A stretch of 64,000 nt of DNA from Prevotella sp. BV3P1 (GCF_000479005.1 NZ_AWXC01000008.1:186001-250000), one strand, 5' to 3'. Shown: positions 1 through 8,346, counted from the stretch's first letter. Program-made: numbers and translations. Notes: generated by a model from the letters alone, not told the origin.

Positions 1-174
1 CTGGCCATCGACATCTATCGCAACCGCTTCAACTATGATGAGCCGATGAAAAATCCGCTGCCCAAGCTTTATCATGAACGCCGTGAGGACCGTGGCAAGG
101 GTCGCTTCAATGCGCCCAAACGTCAGATGAAGGGCGAGCAGCAGGCCAGTCAGCCAAAGAAAGATGAAAAGTAA
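1..174 (+). CDS. C-terminal end of an unidentified protein (5' cut by window)
   Basis: An open frame runs from base 1 to a TAA at 172-174 and encodes the last 57 residues of a protein. The tail is hydrophilic and rich in Lys, Arg, Gln and Glu (ending QPKKDEK), with no membrane segment or motif I recognise. It overlaps the start of the next gene by 11 bases, so the two are probably translated from one message. I cannot name the family from this fragment. Confidence 0.6.
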   Translation: MAIDIYRNRFNYDEPMKNPLPKLYHERREDRGKGRFNAPKRQMKGEQQASQPKKDEK

Positions 175-1228
175 ATATCAGAATGGCTTTTTCATTTTTG
201 GGTTAGTCATACTAATTATCATGCTTACCCAACTCAATTTCACCGAAGTGTGGAATGGGTTGGCCCATGCTGGCTATTGGTTTTTTGCTATTGTTGCCTT
301 ATGGGCAGTGTTGTATATATTCAACACCGCAGCTTGGTATCTGATTATCCGAAGCAGTGAGCCTGTTCATCCGTCGCAAGAATTGACTAATGGTGACGCA
401 GACGCAGCTGAGAAGCCAGAGGGGAAGGTGGGTTTTTGGTGGCTCTACAAGATTACCGTGTCAGGGTTTGCACTCAATTACGCCACTCCTGGCGGATTGA
501 TGGGTGGCGAGCCGTATCGCATCATGGAGTTGTCGCCACGAATAGGAGCCGAGCGAGCGTCGTCATCGGTGATTCTTTATGTGATGACACACATCTTTAC
601 CCATTTTTGTTTCTGGGCTGTCTGTATCGTGTTGTACCTACTCACGCAGCCTATGTCCGTCAAGATGGGGCTATTGTTGGCTGCCGCGGCTGTGTTTTGC
701 GGGCTGGGTATTTGGTTCTTTCTGGTGGGTTATCAAAAGGGATTGGCGGTGCGCATGATGAATGTGCTGCGCCACATACCGTTTGTCAAGAAGTGGGCAC
801 AGCCTTTCGTGGAGAAAAACAGGCAGCAGCTGGACACCGTGGACCGGCAAATTGCGGCCTTGCATCAGCAAAATCCCAAGACTTTTTTGTCGGCCGTAGC
901 GTTGGAGATGGCATGCAGGTTCTTGTCAGCACTGGAGGTGATGTTCATTTTGATGGTGCTCATGCCACATGTAGACTATCTACATTGTGTGCTGGTGTTG
1001 GCGTTTACGTCGTTGTTTGCCAATCTGTTGTTCTTCATGCCCCTGCAATTGGGCGGGCGCGAGGGTGGCTTCCTGATGTCGGTATCGGCACTGGGCATGA
1101 CGGCCAGCGCGGGTATCTTCGTGGCTCTGCTGGTCAGATTACGTGAATTGGTGTGGACGGGTATTGGACTGTTGCTCATCAAGATCAACGAACGGAAGGG
1201 GCAGGCTCAGGAGAAAGGCAATCCTTAA
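164..1228 (+). CDS. flippase-like membrane protein (lysylphosphatidylglycerol synthase TM family)
   Basis: The 354-residue product is an integral membrane protein with about seven or eight hydrophobic segments, starting with a strong one at residues 8-26. The NYATPGGLMGGEPYR stretch near residues 104-118 and the late PLQLGGREGG segment fit the family of membrane domains related to the flippase part of MprF (UPF0104/PF03706). Family members are thought to move lipids or lipid-linked precursors across the inner membrane; the substrate here is unknown. A hydrophilic insert (residues about 66-85) separates the second and third segments. The ATG lies inside the previous gene (11-base overlap), which suggests translational coupling. 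The family call is fairly secure, the function is not. Confidence 0.75.
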   Translation: MKSKYQNGFFIFGLVILIIMLTQLNFTEVWNGLAHAGYWFFAIVALWAVLYIFNTAAWYLIIRSSEPVHPSQELTNGDADAAEKPEGKVGFWWLYKITVSGFALNYATPGGLMGGEPYRIMELSPRIGAERASSSVILYVMTHIFTHFCFWAVCIVLYLLTQPMSVKMGLLLAAAAVFCGLGIWFFLVGYQKGLAVRMMNVLRHIPFVKKWAQPFVEKNRQQLDTVDRQIAALHQQNPKTFLSAVALEMACRFLSALEVMFILMVLMPHVDYLHCVLVLAFTSLFANLLFFMPLQLGGREGGFLMSVSALGMTASAGIFVALLVRLRELVWTGIGLLLIKINERKGQAQEKGNP

Positions 1229-1344
1229 CCCACCTGAAGGGAAGGATAGATGGATGATTGCTATATAATAAGGTGGAATGCCGCGCATAAAAACTCAGCC
1301 ATCCTTGCGGCTATCTCGAATAAATTGTTTAATTTTGTCAACCA

Positions 1345-2610
1345 ATGAACACATCAGAATTGCAGAAAGTAAAGCAGCGTTACAGCATTGTTGGCAACTC
1401 CGACGGGTTGAACCATGCGCTGGATGTGGCCCTTCAGGTCGCACCCACTGACCTGTCGGTCTTGATCATTGGGGAGAGTGGCGTAGGAAAAGAAATCGTT
1501 CCGCGTGTCATTCACGACCATTCACCACGAAGACGAGAGCGGTATTTTGCAATCAACTGTGGTTCTATCCCTGAAGGAACCATCGACAGTGAATTGTTCG
1601 GACACGAGAAAGGGGCGTTCACTGGCGCCATTGGCGAGAGCGAAGGTTATTTCGGCATAGCCAACAAAGGCACCATCTTCATGGATGAGGTAGGCGAATT
1701 GCCACTGGCCACGCAGGCTCGCTTGCTGCGTGTGCTGGAAACCGGCGAATATATTCGCGTGGGCGGACAAGAGGTTCGCAAAACCGATGTGCGCATTGTG
1801 GCAGCCACCAACGTGAACATGCCTAAAGCTATCAGTGAGGGACGGTTTAGAGAAGACTTGTATTATCGTCTTAACACCATCCCCATCAAGATGCCTCCTC
1901 TACGCGATCGTGGGGAAGACGTGCTCTTGCTGTTCCGCTTGTTCTCGATGCAGATGGCCGAGAAATACCGTCTGCCAAAGATTAGTCTCACCGAAGACGC
2001 CAAGCAACTGATGTTGAATTACAAGTGGCCGGGCAACGTTCGACAGCTGAAGAACATCACCGAGCAGATGTCGGTGTTGGTGAAAGACAGGGAGATTAAC
2101 GCACAGCTGTTGCAGCAGTTCATCCCACGCGATCCCGAAAGCACGCAGTTGGCACCCATCTCGCCACAAGGATCGCACAGCTACGAAAGCGAGCGCGAGA
2201 TATTGTATAAAATATTATACGAGCTGAGGGGCAATGTGAGTGACTTACGACGTGATTTGAACAGCCTCAGAAAGCAACTTGACGAAGCGCAACAGCACAG
2301 TGTTGGTGTGGCTTATCAAGGACAGGTGCATGCGTTGGATGACAAGCTGGCGGGATACACCAATATTCCCCAGCACCCCCAGGTAGCTGCACCGCACGCA
2401 ACCGTACGGCCATCGGCCGATACAGAGGATGCCATCGTAGAGGAATTGACCGAACCAGAGAGTCTGAACTTGAACGACCTCGGCCGAAAAATGGTGGAGA
2501 AGGCCCTCGAACGTAATGGTGGCAACCGCAAGAAAGCCGCACAGGAACTCGGTATATCTGACCGTACGCTGTATAGAAGAATTAAACAATATGGACTGGA
2601 CAAGAGTTGA
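1345..2610 (+). CDS. sigma-54-dependent transcriptional activator without receiver domain
   Basis: The 421-residue protein starts almost directly with an AAA+ sigma-54 interaction domain: Walker A GESGVGKE at about residue 43, the sigma-54-contacting GAFTGA loop near residue 90 and Walker B TIFMDEVGELP after that. The end (about 385-420) is a Fis-type helix-turn-helix (GNRKKAAQELGISDRTLYRR). No receiver, PAS or GAF domain precedes the ATPase, so it is not a classical response regulator; activity must be controlled by level, by a partner, or through the roughly 120-residue linker between ATPase and HTH. It is followed 4 bases later by lptE and then by a TPR protein and secG, suggesting one envelope-related transcription unit. 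Target promoters cannot be inferred from this window. Confidence 0.9.
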   Translation: MNTSELQKVKQRYSIVGNSDGLNHALDVALQVAPTDLSVLIIGESGVGKEIVPRVIHDHSPRRRERYFAINCGSIPEGTIDSELFGHEKGAFTGAIGESEGYFGIANKGTIFMDEVGELPLATQARLLRVLETGEYIRVGGQEVRKTDVRIVAATNVNMPKAISEGRFREDLYYRLNTIPIKMPPLRDRGEDVLLLFRLFSMQMAEKYRLPKISLTEDAKQLMLNYKWPGNVRQLKNITEQMSVLVKDREINAQLLQQFIPRDPESTQLAPISPQGSHSYESEREILYKILYELRGNVSDLRRDLNSLRKQLDEAQQHSVGVAYQGQVHALDDKLAGYTNIPQHPQVAAPHATVRPSADTEDAIVEELTEPESLNLNDLGRKMVEKALERNGGNRKKAAQELGISDRTLYRRIKQYGLDKS

Positions 2611-2614
2611 TGGT

Positions 2615-3145
2615 ATGGCAGCAGGAAGGTATCACCACGCATGTGGCAACCTTATTATCAGCCTTGTCGTGAGCTGTATGCTCATGGCTTGCTCAATCAG
2701 CTATAAGTTTAATGGTGCCAGCATCGACTACACCCAGACCAAGACCATCCAAATCGTCGACTTTCCCATACGAAGTAGTTATGTGTGGGGACCGATGGGG
2801 CCGATGTTCAACAACGAACTGAAAGACGTTTTCGCCAACCACACCCGTCTACAGCAGGTGAGGCGTAATGGTGACCTGAAGATAGAAGGCGAGATTGTGT
2901 CGTACACGCAGCGCAACAAGTCGGTTTCCAGCGAAGGACATTCGGCGCAAACCGAACTGACTCTCACGGTGAACGTGCGCTTTACCAACAACGTCAACCA
3001 TGCGGAAGACTTTGAAAGACAGTTCTCATCCGCTAAGTCGTACGAAACAACGCAGAACCTGAACTCGGTACAAGAAGAATTGGTATCGCAAATGGTGAAA
3101 GATCTTGCGGACCAAATTTTCAATGCGACCGTAGCCAACTGGTAA
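2615..3145 (+). CDS. lptE: LptE-family LPS assembly lipoprotein
   Basis: From the ATG at 2615 the product is 176 residues with a lipoprotein signal (hydrophobic core IISLVVSCMLMA then Cys). The mature part resembles the Bacteroidetes LptE-like family, which is thought to help LptD insert lipopolysaccharide into the outer membrane: a predicted beta-rich domain with the FPIRSSYVWGPMGPMFNNEL stretch and a TNNVNHAEDFERQFSSAKSY region. The open frame extends upstream to 2516 and 2591 inside the sigma-54 gene, but the signal peptide fits the start at 2615, four bases after the previous stop. Identification rests on sequence character and gene context rather than on an alignment. Confidence 0.75.
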   Translation: MAAGRYHHACGNLIISLVVSCMLMACSISYKFNGASIDYTQTKTIQIVDFPIRSSYVWGPMGPMFNNELKDVFANHTRLQQVRRNGDLKIEGEIVSYTQRNKSVSSEGHSAQTELTLTVNVRFTNNVNHAEDFERQFSSAKSYETTQNLNSVQEELVSQMVKDLADQIFNATVANW

Positions 3146-3169
3146 CTTCAAGCAATCAATAACCTACAG

Positions 3170-3922
3170 ATGGATCTGACTCGACTGATACAACATCCTG
3201 AAACGATGGACAAGGAGACGCTCTATGACCTTAGAAGCCTGCTTGCTCTGCACCCGTATTATCAGACGGCAAGGTTGCTGATGTTGCAAAACCAGTATCT
3301 TCTGCATGATCCTTCGTTTGATGAAGAACTGCGGCGAGCCGCCATCTATCTCACCGATCGGAAGGTTCTCTTCAATCTCATCGAGGCGGCTCACTACCAA
3401 CTCAAACGGGCGGACAAAGATAAACAGAATCCACAAAATCAACCTGTGGATGACGACCGTACTATCTCATTGATTGACAACTTCCTGGAAACCATTCCTG
3501 CCGAGGAAGAAGAGGCCAGCAAGAAGCGCAAGCCAACACCAGCCGATGCTGCCGTTGACTATGTGGCTTACCTCATGGAAGTGGAAAACAGCGAGGAACA
3601 GCAGGATTCGTCACCCTCACTACACCTCAAAGGGCAGGAACTCATCGACAGCTTCATAGAGAAAAGCGGCGATGGGCGCATCCAATTGAGCGATACGCCC
3701 GAATATCTTCCGGAACTGCAAGAGGAAAACGAAAACAGTGAACCGGATGAGGGATACTTCACCGAGACACTGGCCAAAATATACATCAAGCAGGGGAGAT
3801 ATGAACAGGCAATGGAAATAATTCAGCGATTAAATTTGAATTATCCAAAAAAAAATAGTTACTTTGCAGACCAATTACGTTTTTTAGAGAAATTAATATT
3901 AAACAATAAAATAAACAAATAA
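3170..3922 (+). CDS. conserved hypothetical protein with C-terminal TPR-like helices
   Basis: The 250-residue soluble protein has no signal peptide or membrane segment. The N-terminal 80 residues are helical (MDLTRLIQHPETMDKETLYD). The middle is acidic and low-complexity. The last 50 residues (ETLAKIYIKQGRYEQAMEII, then a hydrophobic Leu/Asn-rich helix) look like one or two tetratricopeptide repeats. It ends only four bases before secG, so it is probably co-translated with that translocase subunit. I recognise the arrangement as typical of Bacteroidetes but know no function for it. Confidence 0.7.
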   Translation: MDLTRLIQHPETMDKETLYDLRSLLALHPYYQTARLLMLQNQYLLHDPSFDEELRRAAIYLTDRKVLFNLIEAAHYQLKRADKDKQNPQNQPVDDDRTISLIDNFLETIPAEEEEASKKRKPTPADAAVDYVAYLMEVENSEEQQDSSPSLHLKGQELIDSFIEKSGDGRIQLSDTPEYLPELQEENENSEPDEGYFTETLAKIYIKQGRYEQAMEIIQRLNLNYPKKNSYFADQLRFLEKLILNNKINK

Positions 3923-3926
3923 GAAA

Positions 3927-4340
3927 ATGATGTACACATTATTCGTTGGACTCATCGTTCTTGCGTCCTTGTTGATGGTGGGAATCGTATTGATCCAAGA
4001 GTCAAAAGGAGGCGGTTTGGCTTCCAACTTCTCATCTTCAAACGCTATCATGGGCGTTAGAAAAACGACCGACGTCATCGAAAAAGCTACCTGGGGCTTG
4101 GCCATCGCCATGGTCGTCTTGAGCGTAGCATGCGCCTATGTGGCTCCTCGCTCAGCCAGCAGTCAGAGTGTATTGGAGAAGACCGCTACGGAGACACAGA
4201 CCACCAACCCGAACACAACGCCTGGATTTGGTGCCAGTCAGCAACAAGCTCCGGCAGCTGGCGGACAAGCAACACCTGCAACACAGGGAACACAGTCGGC
4301 ACCTACAGCTCCGAAAGCTCCGGCAACACCGGCAAAGTAG
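3927..4340 (+). CDS. secG: preprotein translocase subunit SecG
   Basis: The 137-residue protein has the SecG layout: a first membrane segment at residues 2-23 (LFVGLIVLASLLMVGIVLIQ), the conserved cytoplasmic loop ESKGGGLAS...NAIMGVRKTTDVIEK, and a second membrane segment at about 53-73. SecG binds SecYE and stimulates SecA-driven export. The tail (about 75-137) is long for SecG and consists almost entirely of Ala, Pro, Gln and Thr, a low-complexity extension seen in other Bacteroidetes SecG proteins. The gene follows the TPR protein after 4 bases and precedes tRNA-His. Confidence 0.93.
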   Translation: MMYTLFVGLIVLASLLMVGIVLIQESKGGGLASNFSSSNAIMGVRKTTDVIEKATWGLAIAMVVLSVACAYVAPRSASSQSVLEKTATETQTTNPNTTPGFGASQQQAPAAGGQATPATQGTQSAPTAPKAPATPAK

Positions 4341-4366
4341 AAAATAGATAAAAAATAAGGGATTTG

Positions 4367-4398
4367 TTTGGCTGGATTAAATAAATCCCTTATCTTTG
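4367..4398 (+). promoter_or_regulatory. Bacteroidetes-type promoter for tRNA-His
   Basis: TTTG at 4367-4370 is followed after 20 bases by TATCTTTG at 4391-4398, matching the -33 and -7 boxes of the Bacteroidetes housekeeping sigma factor. The tRNA begins 40 bases downstream. The element sits inside an inverted repeat (AAGGGATTT at 4357 and AAATCCCTT at 4383) that may also end the secG transcript. Confidence 0.8.
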
Positions 4399-4437
4399 CA
4401 ATCGCTTCCAAGTGAGGAAGCAAGTCTTTTATACATG

Positions 4438-4511
4438 GTGGCCGTAGTTCAGTTGGTTAGAGCGTCAGATTGTGGTTCTGAATGTCGTGGGTTCGAGTCC
4501 CACCTGCCACC
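4438..4511 (+). tRNA. tRNA-His (GTG anticodon)
   Basis: The cloverleaf folds as acceptor 4438-4444, D-arm GTTC/GAGC, anticodon stem TCAGA/TCTGA with loop TTGTGGT and anticodon GTG at 4472-4474, variable loop ATGTC, T-arm GTGGG-TTCGAGT-CCCAC (4487-4503) and 3' acceptor strand 4504-4510. A G at 4437 can serve as the extra G-1 typical of tRNA-His opposite the discriminator C at 4511. CCA is not encoded in full (next bases are CA). Position 6 (C4443) faces T4505, a C-U mismatch in the acceptor stem. Confidence 0.95.
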
Positions 4512-4520
4512 CATCCCACT

Positions 4521-4568
4521 AATAAGCGGAAAGCCCGATAAGTAAAGGCTTTCCGCTTATTGCTTTTT
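4521..4568 (+). terminator. strong intrinsic terminator after tRNA-His
   Basis: A perfect 15-bp inverted repeat (AATAAGCGGAAAGCC at 4521-4535 and its complement at 4547-4561) with an 11-base loop is followed by GCTTTTTT. It lies 9 bases after the tRNA 3' end and is almost certainly its terminator. Confidence 0.92.
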
Positions 4569-5119
4569 TGTATACAAAAACTTTCTGTCGTCTTTCTAAG
4601 GTTCGCTGAATTCATAAATAAAAATGAACTCTTTGAGTCGTCTCCACATGAGCGTAGGAGGCTCTTTCCAGTCCATGCGAACGGATGCTATGTGTATTCA
4701 TGAGCTGTTCACCATATGGACGGCTGTTCTTTTTCTCATACCTTTTTTGTAACAATAAACCGATTGTCTTTTCTTTAAAATTAAAAATGCTTCGTCATAT
4801 TTTTATTTAACCCCATTTTCGCCACAATAAGTTGACTGACACTTTTTTCTTGATGAATGGATCAACATGACGACATGGCTCAAATGGGAGAGTTCTTATG
4901 ATGTTTTGTAGACGATTTTAATAAAAAACTTACAAATTATTGCTTTTGTTTGTAATATTTTTGTACTTTTGTTGTCGTAACAGCGTGCATCTTGCAAAAT
5001 ACCAAATGAACATGACTACTCATGGACGTATCTGTAGGGGCGTGATTCATCAGGTTCTGCCTTCGCACATGCTTGATGAGAGATGTTATTGATGCGTAAT
5101 GGGCACTTGGTGTCGATGC
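4569..5119. other. AT-rich intergenic region ahead of the LRR gene; possible promoters near 4956-4971
   Basis: No gene is supported here. Two overlapping -7-like boxes, TATTTTTG (4956-4963) and TACTTTTG (4964-4971), follow TTTG motifs at 4945 and 4949, but the spacing (about 11-15) is shorter than the usual 19-21. If used, the LRR gene would have a leader of about 300 nt containing the 22-nt repeat array. Confidence 0.45.
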
Positions 5120-5241
5120 CACTCCAAACTCTATGGGTTTGCACTCCAATCTCTATGAGTTTGAGTACTAAACTCAATGCGTTTGCACACTAAACTCAAT
5201 GCGTTTGCGAAGCAAGTTGTATGCATTTCCTGTCCAAACTG
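5120..5241 (+). repeat. array 1 of 22-nt direct repeats (five and a half units)
   Basis: Units begin at 5120, 5142, 5164, 5186, 5208 and 5230, exactly 22 bases apart. The general form is CACTCCAAACTCTATGGGTT plus TG. Units 3 and 4 are nearly identical; unit 5 is the most diverged. The period is not a multiple of three, so the array is not a translated repeat. No spacers separate the units, which rules out a CRISPR array. Related arrays with the same period occur at 17566, 25919, 31157 and 44058. Confidence 0.85.
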
Positions 5242-5280
5242 AAAATTGAATGCTAACTGATGTTTAAAAATTATTTAAAA

Positions 5281-6930
5281 ATGAGAGAAAGTATGAAGAA
5301 AATTTTACTCATGATTGCACTTTTTACCTGTGCATCCTGGTCGGTCATGGCAGCTGACACCGACAAGCCAGCTGCAGTGTTTACCTATAACGAGGCACAT
5401 GTGAACAAACCTGTGAAAGTGGGACTGGCAGCAACTGGCAGCTTTTCGGTAGATTGGGGCGACGGCGTTCTCAAAAAGTATGACAAAACGCAGTTTTACG
5501 TCGAAACCGTGAAAGGAAAGCAGGTGAAGCTGTATGGCGATTTTAAGCAAATTACCGCCGTCGCACAAGAGATAGAGGAGATGGATTTGAGCGGTTGTCC
5601 GAACATTCTGCTACTTAAAATCTATGAAAACAACATCAAACATCTGAATGTGTCGCACATGACGAAGATGACCGGACTGTACGCTGCAAAAAATAAAATT
5701 GAAAACGAGATGGATTTCTCCGGCTGCAACGACTTGAAGGTAATCGACCTCAGTGACAACAAGATTCCAGGCAAGATGGATTGCAGCGGCATGAAGAACC
5801 TTTCGAAGATTGACGTGTCTGGCAATCGCCTCACTAAGTTATTGCTGCCCAAGGATGAGAACACTGTTCTGGTAGATGTAAACTGTGATAACAACGAGTT
5901 GACTGACATTGACGTTACGGGTTTGAAAAAACTCGACGAGCTTTCTTGCTCAGGAAACAAACTTCAAACAATCGACCTTACCGGTCTTCCTGCCTTGAAT
6001 AAACTGTATGCCGACCACAATGAGATCAAAAATATCGTGTTCCCGCGGGATAACAAGCTGGATTTGCTCAACCTGAGTTTCAATCAGCTGGAGAGCATCA
6101 ACCTGGTGCCCTTGTTTCAACTCACTGGCTTGTACCTGTACAACAACAAATTGACGGAACTGGACTTGACCCCCAATCGCAACCTGCGGTGGATCAATGT
6201 GGAACACAACAACCTGTCTAAATTCAGCACCAAGTCTCAGCCGCAGTTGGCCTTGTTACGCATTTCTTACAACAACCTCTCTGAGCTGGACATCACAACC
6301 AATAAGATGGTCAACACGCTTTATGCTGAGCACAACCGGCTTACCAACATTGATGTGAGCAACAACTCTTACCTGTTTGATTTCAATATTGGCAATAACC
6401 AACTGACGACCCTCGACATCTCTAAGAACCCGAGCATGTATTACCTCCGTTGCGACAGCAATGAGATTGCCAGCCTGGATTTGTCGGCTAACCAATACCT
6501 CCATCTGGTAGCAGCCGAACATAATAAACTCACCACGCTCGACCTTCAGGGCAAGAAAAGTCTGCGGGGCCTCTTCATTCAGGACAATGCCATCGCCGAC
6601 GCGGAGTTGAACAAGATCATCGCAGCTTTGCCCGACATCAACGGCAAGAAGCCCATCCAAGGCGTGACGTGGAGCGATCAGCTGGTGTACTCTTGTCAGA
6701 ACAGTACCGACGTGCATAAGGCTGAGGCGGAGAAGAAAGGTTGGAAGGTAACCGCGAAAATCACATCGGGCATTAACCGTTTGCTTCCACAAGGTTCAAG
6801 CGATGTTGTGCGCTACTTGTATTACAATCTCAGCGGCCAACTGCTCAATGCCGAACCTACCCATGGCTTGTACCTTATTAAAGAGGTGAGAAGCAATGGC
6901 ACAACTACCGTGCGCAAAGTGACGAAATAA
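5281..6930 (+). CDS. secreted leucine-rich-repeat protein with sorting-type C-terminus
   Basis: From the ATG at 5281 the product is 549 residues. A signal peptide (MKKILLMIALFTCASWSVMA, then ADTDK) points to export; the open frame reaches up to 5260 and a further ATG at 5293 starts right at the signal. After a short beta-rich region (residues about 25-95) come roughly 17 leucine-rich repeats of about 21 residues with an L-x-x-L-(D/N)-(L/V)-S-x-N-x-L pattern, resembling Bacteroidetes LRR and internalin-like adhesins. The last 40 residues (YYNLSGQLLNAEP...GLYLIKEVR...VRKVTK) look like a type IX secretion type A sorting domain, which would direct the protein to the cell surface. A surface-binding role is inferred. 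A factor-independent terminator follows at 6973. Confidence 0.85.
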   Translation: MRESMKKILLMIALFTCASWSVMAADTDKPAAVFTYNEAHVNKPVKVGLAATGSFSVDWGDGVLKKYDKTQFYVETVKGKQVKLYGDFKQITAVAQEIEEMDLSGCPNILLLKIYENNIKHLNVSHMTKMTGLYAAKNKIENEMDFSGCNDLKVIDLSDNKIPGKMDCSGMKNLSKIDVSGNRLTKLLLPKDENTVLVDVNCDNNELTDIDVTGLKKLDELSCSGNKLQTIDLTGLPALNKLYADHNEIKNIVFPRDNKLDLLNLSFNQLESINLVPLFQLTGLYLYNNKLTELDLTPNRNLRWINVEHNNLSKFSTKSQPQLALLRISYNNLSELDITTNKMVNTLYAEHNRLTNIDVSNNSYLFDFNIGNNQLTTLDISKNPSMYYLRCDSNEIASLDLSANQYLHLVAAEHNKLTTLDLQGKKSLRGLFIQDNAIADAELNKIIAALPDINGKKPIQGVTWSDQLVYSCQNSTDVHKAEAEKKGWKVTAKITSGINRLLPQGSSDVVRYLYYNLSGQLLNAEPTHGLYLIKEVRSNGTTTVRKVTK

Positions 6931-6972
6931 GCACGTCGCTCACACCAGCAAACGGTGCTAAAAACAATGAAT

Positions 6973-7012
6973 AACGCCTTCCGGTTGAGATAATCGGAGG
7001 GCGTTTTGCATT
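6973..7012 (+). terminator. intrinsic terminator of the LRR gene
   Basis: AACGCCTTCCG (6973-6983) pairs with CGGAGGGCGTT (6995-7005), an 11-bp stem with one G-T pair and an 11-base loop, followed by a T-rich stretch. It lies 43 bases after the stop codon. The remaining 130 bases up to the next promoter show nothing further. Confidence 0.85.
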
Positions 7013-7140
7013 TTCACAGTCACCACGTCAATCGTGTTTCAATCATCCCAAAATGCCCATGAATAGACGGTGGTGGAAAGGTAACTGTCAACAAATCAAT
7101 GTCTTACATTTTGAGAATAAGACTTAAAAAGATTGAATAA

Positions 7141-7172
7141 TTTGTCAGTTCGCCTTTTTTTGCATACCTTTG
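7141..7172 (+). promoter_or_regulatory. Bacteroidetes-type promoter for the transglycosylase gene
   Basis: TTTG at 7141-7144, a spacer of 20 bases, then TACCTTTG at 7165-7172. This is a full match to the consensus and implies a leader of about 160 nt before the ATG at 7336. Confidence 0.85.
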
Positions 7173-7335
7173 CACCCGATAAAAATAGAGATGGCATTTT
7201 GTAGTGATTATAAGCAGGCCATCTACTAAGTATCTAACGGAGCTGGATGAGCAGAAAAATCATTCTCACATAGCTGCCATCCCGGGCATGTTTGACAAGA
7301 GCGTTGTCAAGTCCAGGCTCCATAAACAAGTAAAT

Positions 7336-7779
7336 ATGGAGAGAATAAAAAAGATTGTTTTTGTAACATGGGTAATCTTGCTCTTTCTTCCCGGTTTTGC
7401 CTTGGCAGGACAAAAGAAAGGCGCCAGTGCAAGAAGCAATTTCGATTGGGCTCCAGTGATGGAGGCAATCATTCATGTAGAGAGTCGTGGAGATGTCAAT
7501 GCGAGGAGCGGAAACTCGGTTGGTGTGATGCAGATCACGCCGATACTCGTCGCAGAATGCAATCAAATCTTGAAAAGACGTAATAGCAAAAAACGCTACA
7601 AGCTGTCAGACCGCCTAAGCGTGGCAAAGTCTAAAGAGATGTTTCTATTGATTCAATCGGTGTATAATCCGAATAACAACGTTGAGAAAGCAATCCGTTC
7701 ATGGAACGGTGGACCTAACTACAGTAAGCGTAGTACGCATCATTACTTCAGGAAGGTGATGAAAGCGCTGAGAGGATAA
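7336..7779 (+). CDS. lytic transglycosylase (SLT-type) domain protein
   Basis: From the ATG at 7336 the product is 147 residues and starts with a signal peptide (hydrophobic core IVFVTWVILLFLPGFALAG). The open frame extends upstream to 7204, but those residues would bury the signal. The mature part is a small SLT-like domain: the catalytic Glu in IIHVESRGDVNARSG, the SVGVMQITP motif, and the late IRSWNGGPNY motif. Such enzymes cleave the MurNAc-GlcNAc bond of peptidoglycan with anhydro-ring formation. The protein is close to the minimal size for the fold and has no cell-wall-binding module. It is monocistronic, with its own promoter and a probable terminator. Confidence 0.85.
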   Translation: MERIKKIVFVTWVILLFLPGFALAGQKKGASARSNFDWAPVMEAIIHVESRGDVNARSGNSVGVMQITPILVAECNQILKRRNSKKRYKLSDRLSVAKSKEMFLLIQSVYNPNNNVEKAIRSWNGGPNYSKRSTHHYFRKVMKALRG

Positions 7780-7820
7780 TTAGAGGGTTTCGCTTTTTTA
7801 CCGATTTAAGACTTATAGAG

Positions 7821-7868
7821 ATCCAACTGTTAGAAATCTGAAACAGGATGCTGGCAGTTGGATTTTTG
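7821..7868 (+). terminator. probable intrinsic terminator after the transglycosylase gene
   Basis: ATCCAACTG (7821-7829) pairs perfectly with CAGTTGGAT (7855-7863), followed by TTTTGTCTTTC. The 25-base loop is long, so the call is moderate. Confidence 0.65.
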
Positions 7869-8130
7869 TCTTTCTACATTACGTGTATGTCGATGATTTG
7901 GAGTGATGCTCATTCTCCTATTTTCCTATTTTCCCATTTGATGAGACGAATCATGATGAATTACGTTCTACAATGTCGTATGTAGATAGAACGATTATCT
8001 AACCGAGGGACTCGTTAAGGTGGCCCGGCATTCGTTTTTCTTATCGTTCCCAATTGCTTGGAACGTTTGTTTGTTCACACGGTTGTGCGCTTGGCGAATG
8101 TGGCAACAAGAAGTATAAAACTTTTCTTTC
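7869..8130. other. intergenic stretch with no supported gene
   Basis: Short open frames exist on both strands around 8041-8267, but they contain the promoter of the next gene and show no conserved motif. I see nothing else here apart from pyrimidine-rich runs near 7910-7940. Confidence 0.5.
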
Positions 8131-8159
8131 TTGATTATCAAGGATATTGCTTACTTTTG
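8131..8159 (+). promoter_or_regulatory. probable promoter of the GT2 gene
   Basis: TTG at 8131-8133 (in a TTTCTTG context), an 18-base spacer, then TACTTTTG at 8152-8159. It would give a leader of about 180 nt before the ATG at 8347. Confidence 0.6.
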
Positions 8160-8346
8160 CCAAACGTTGCAAAAGAATTGGCCGAAAAGCTCTCCAGAAT
8201 GACGAATAATAATTTCCCTTCCGCCGACTTATGCTGTACAAGAGGGAATATTGTAGATATAACATGACTCACTTTGTAGCTCAGGCCCTGTCCTGGAATG
8301 TGAAAATAGGTATTAAAAATTAATTCATCAGACCTGATTAAAGAAG

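Noticed and set aside
1330..1337. TAATTTTG as promoter of the sigma-54 activator
   Set aside because: It ends 7 bases before the ATG, and the TTG at 1305 is 22 bases away; too weak to list.
5120..5241. Possible CRISPR array (regularly spaced repeats)
   Set aside because: The 22-nt units follow each other without spacers and are degenerate; no cas genes are in the window.
8041..8267. Overlapping short open frames on both strands before the GT2 gene
   Set aside because: They contain the predicted promoter of the GT2 gene and show no conserved features.
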